From an uncultured Actinomycetes bacterium (GTDB lineage: Bacteria; Actinomycetota; Acidimicrobiia; Acidimicrobiales; RAAP-2): 5,383 nt of DNA. Numbering within the stretch: position 1 is the stretch's first letter; every line of letters begins with the position of its first letter. The DNA lies in NCBI GenBank assembly GCA_903854175.1, contig CAINVQ010000165.1, forward strand, positions 1 through 5,383. The letters are read 5' to 3'. The notes below the pieces were generated by a model. It was not told where the DNA came from. It did not search any database and saw only the letters and a program-made list of their open reading frames with translations. Below are positions 4,850 to 5,383 of this stretch, piece by piece. Position numbers and translations under genes: made by a program.

Positions 4850-5383
4850 ATGAAGCGAATCCTGACGTTAATCCTTGTCATGTCATCGTTCGCTGTCTTT
4901 TCTGGCACATCATCAGCTTCTATAAAACCTGGAACATCTTGCTCTCCAAAAGGAAAGATCTCGATCTTTGCTGGTGTTAAGTACACATGTGTGCTCAGTG
5001 GGAAGAAGCTTGTTTGGAATAAAGGCGTAAAGGCTCCGTCTTCCACTACAACCAGCCCAGCTTCAACCACCACTTTTGCTGCACCTGCACTAAGCGCCCT
5101 CGCATCGGCACTCCCATGCCAACTTCCTTATTCCGGTCCTTTAGATAACACTCAAAGGACCGGTTTCCCTCACGATTCTGCATCTCTACCTAATTCAGGA
5201 ACCATTAACGCATTGATGGTATTTGAGGATTTTTCTGATGTCAGTGGAACAGACAACATTCAATCTGTTGCAAAAACTATTCAAACAAACATTTCAAGTT
5301 ATTTCAGCTCAGTTTCTTACGGAAAAGTGAACTTCAAATTCACTACATATCCATCTTGGATTCACGTAAACGCAACTTCAGGA
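4850..5383 (+). CDS. Secreted M6-like metallopeptidase candidate, N-terminal part (3' end outside window)
   Basis: The frame is open from ATG at 4850 to the window end (178 codons, no stop). Residues 1-23 form a Sec signal peptide: MKR, hydrophobic core ILTLILVMSSFAVF, likely cleavage after SSA. Residues about 28-59 form a small module with Cys31 and Cys47, running ...GVKYTCVLSGKKLVWNKG; I recall similar modules on exported proteins of freshwater Actinobacteria. A Thr/Ser/Pro/Ala-rich linker follows (64-88), then Cys90. From about 118 the pattern NALMVFEDFSDVSGT ... ISSYFSSVSYGKVNFKF ... SWIHV resembles the start of the M6 (immune inhibitor A-like) metallopeptidase domain, where a hydrophobic strand and FSD are followed by the SYGK block. 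The zinc HEXXH site would lie beyond the window, so activity is unproven. It is divergent from the small 4758-4438 gene. The start is fixed by the signal peptide and the -10 box. Secretion is confident; the peptidase call is moderate. Confidence 0.8.
   Translation, partial: MKRILTLILVMSSFAVFSGTSSASIKPGTSCSPKGKISIFAGVKYTCVLSGKKLVWNKGVKAPSSTTTSPASTTTFAAPALSALASALPCQLPYSGPLDNTQRTGFPHDSASLPNSGTINALMVFEDFSDVSGTDNIQSVAKTIQTNISSYFSSVSYGKVNFKFTTYPSWIHVNATSG
5133..5163. repeat. Perfect 10-bp inverted repeat inside the secreted-protein gene
   Basis: CCGGTCCTTT (5133-5142) and AAAGGACCGG (5154-5163) are exact reverse complements separated by 11 nt. The hairpin falls between the linker and the catalytic-type domain (codons about 95-105, SGPLDNTQRTG). 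It has no downstream U-run on either strand, so it is not a simple intrinsic terminator. Confidence 0.75.

Noticed and set aside
4759..4980. A 73-codon plus-strand open frame starting in the divergent gap
   Set aside because: It overlaps the start of the secreted protein in another frame, crosses the promoter region, and has no ribosome site or domain pattern.
4837..5073. A 78-codon open frame on the minus strand
   Set aside because: It is antisense to the signal peptide and Cys module of the secreted protein and would overlap its promoter; the plus-strand frame is clearly coding.
1..5383. Mobile element, CRISPR array, tRNA or other structured RNA gene
   Set aside because: No transposase motifs, terminal repeats, spaced direct repeats or cloverleaf-like segments were found by eye; the two main inverted repeats are local hairpins or dyads.

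Overview
The window looks like a compact chromosomal segment from a moderately AT-rich actinobacterium. I would place it near the freshwater acI/Nanopelagicales group, with moderate confidence. The pointers are a C5-pathway haem gene (hemL) at slightly below 50% GC by eye, very short intergenic gaps, several starts with a TANNNT hexamer 6-7 nt upstream (the leaderless arrangement common in Actinobacteria), and a secreted protein with a short two-cysteine, GKKLVWN-type N-terminal module that I associate with that lineage from memory. No database search was possible.

Left part (1-1866): the C-terminal two thirds of glutamate-1-semialdehyde aminomutase (hemL) enters from the left. It converges tail to tail with a YhdH/AcuI-type NADPH-dependent acrylyl-CoA reductase/quinone oxidoreductase gene on the minus strand, and the two stop codons overlap in one TTAA. 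The reductase gene is full length (324 codons, counting the interruption) but carries a single in-frame TAG at codon 139, so it is a fresh pseudogene, a sequencing error or a recoded gene.

Middle part (1867-4021): a 38-bp gap holds two back-to-back promoters. The plus-strand one serves an alpha/beta hydrolase with an intact Ser-Asp-His triad. A polytopic membrane protein resembling GT-C/GT87 glycosyltransferases follows 46 bp later with its own candidate promoter and an inverted repeat upstream. A terminator hairpin that can work in both directions closes this block.

Right part (4027-5383): two small minus-strand genes of unknown function (a DUF3303-like alpha+beta protein, then a three-helix membrane protein) are probably co-transcribed. 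A 24-bp dyad-symmetric candidate operator sits against their candidate -10 box. Divergent from them, and cut by the window end, is a secreted protein with signal peptide, small Cys module, Thr/Ser/Pro linker and the beginning of an M6-like metallopeptidase domain. Its coding sequence contains a perfect 10-bp inverted repeat.

No tRNA, rRNA, CRISPR array or insertion sequence is visible, and no gene-free stretch exceeds 300 bases. The genes do not form one obvious pathway: hemL is housekeeping, and the rest look like accessory metabolism, envelope and secretion functions.
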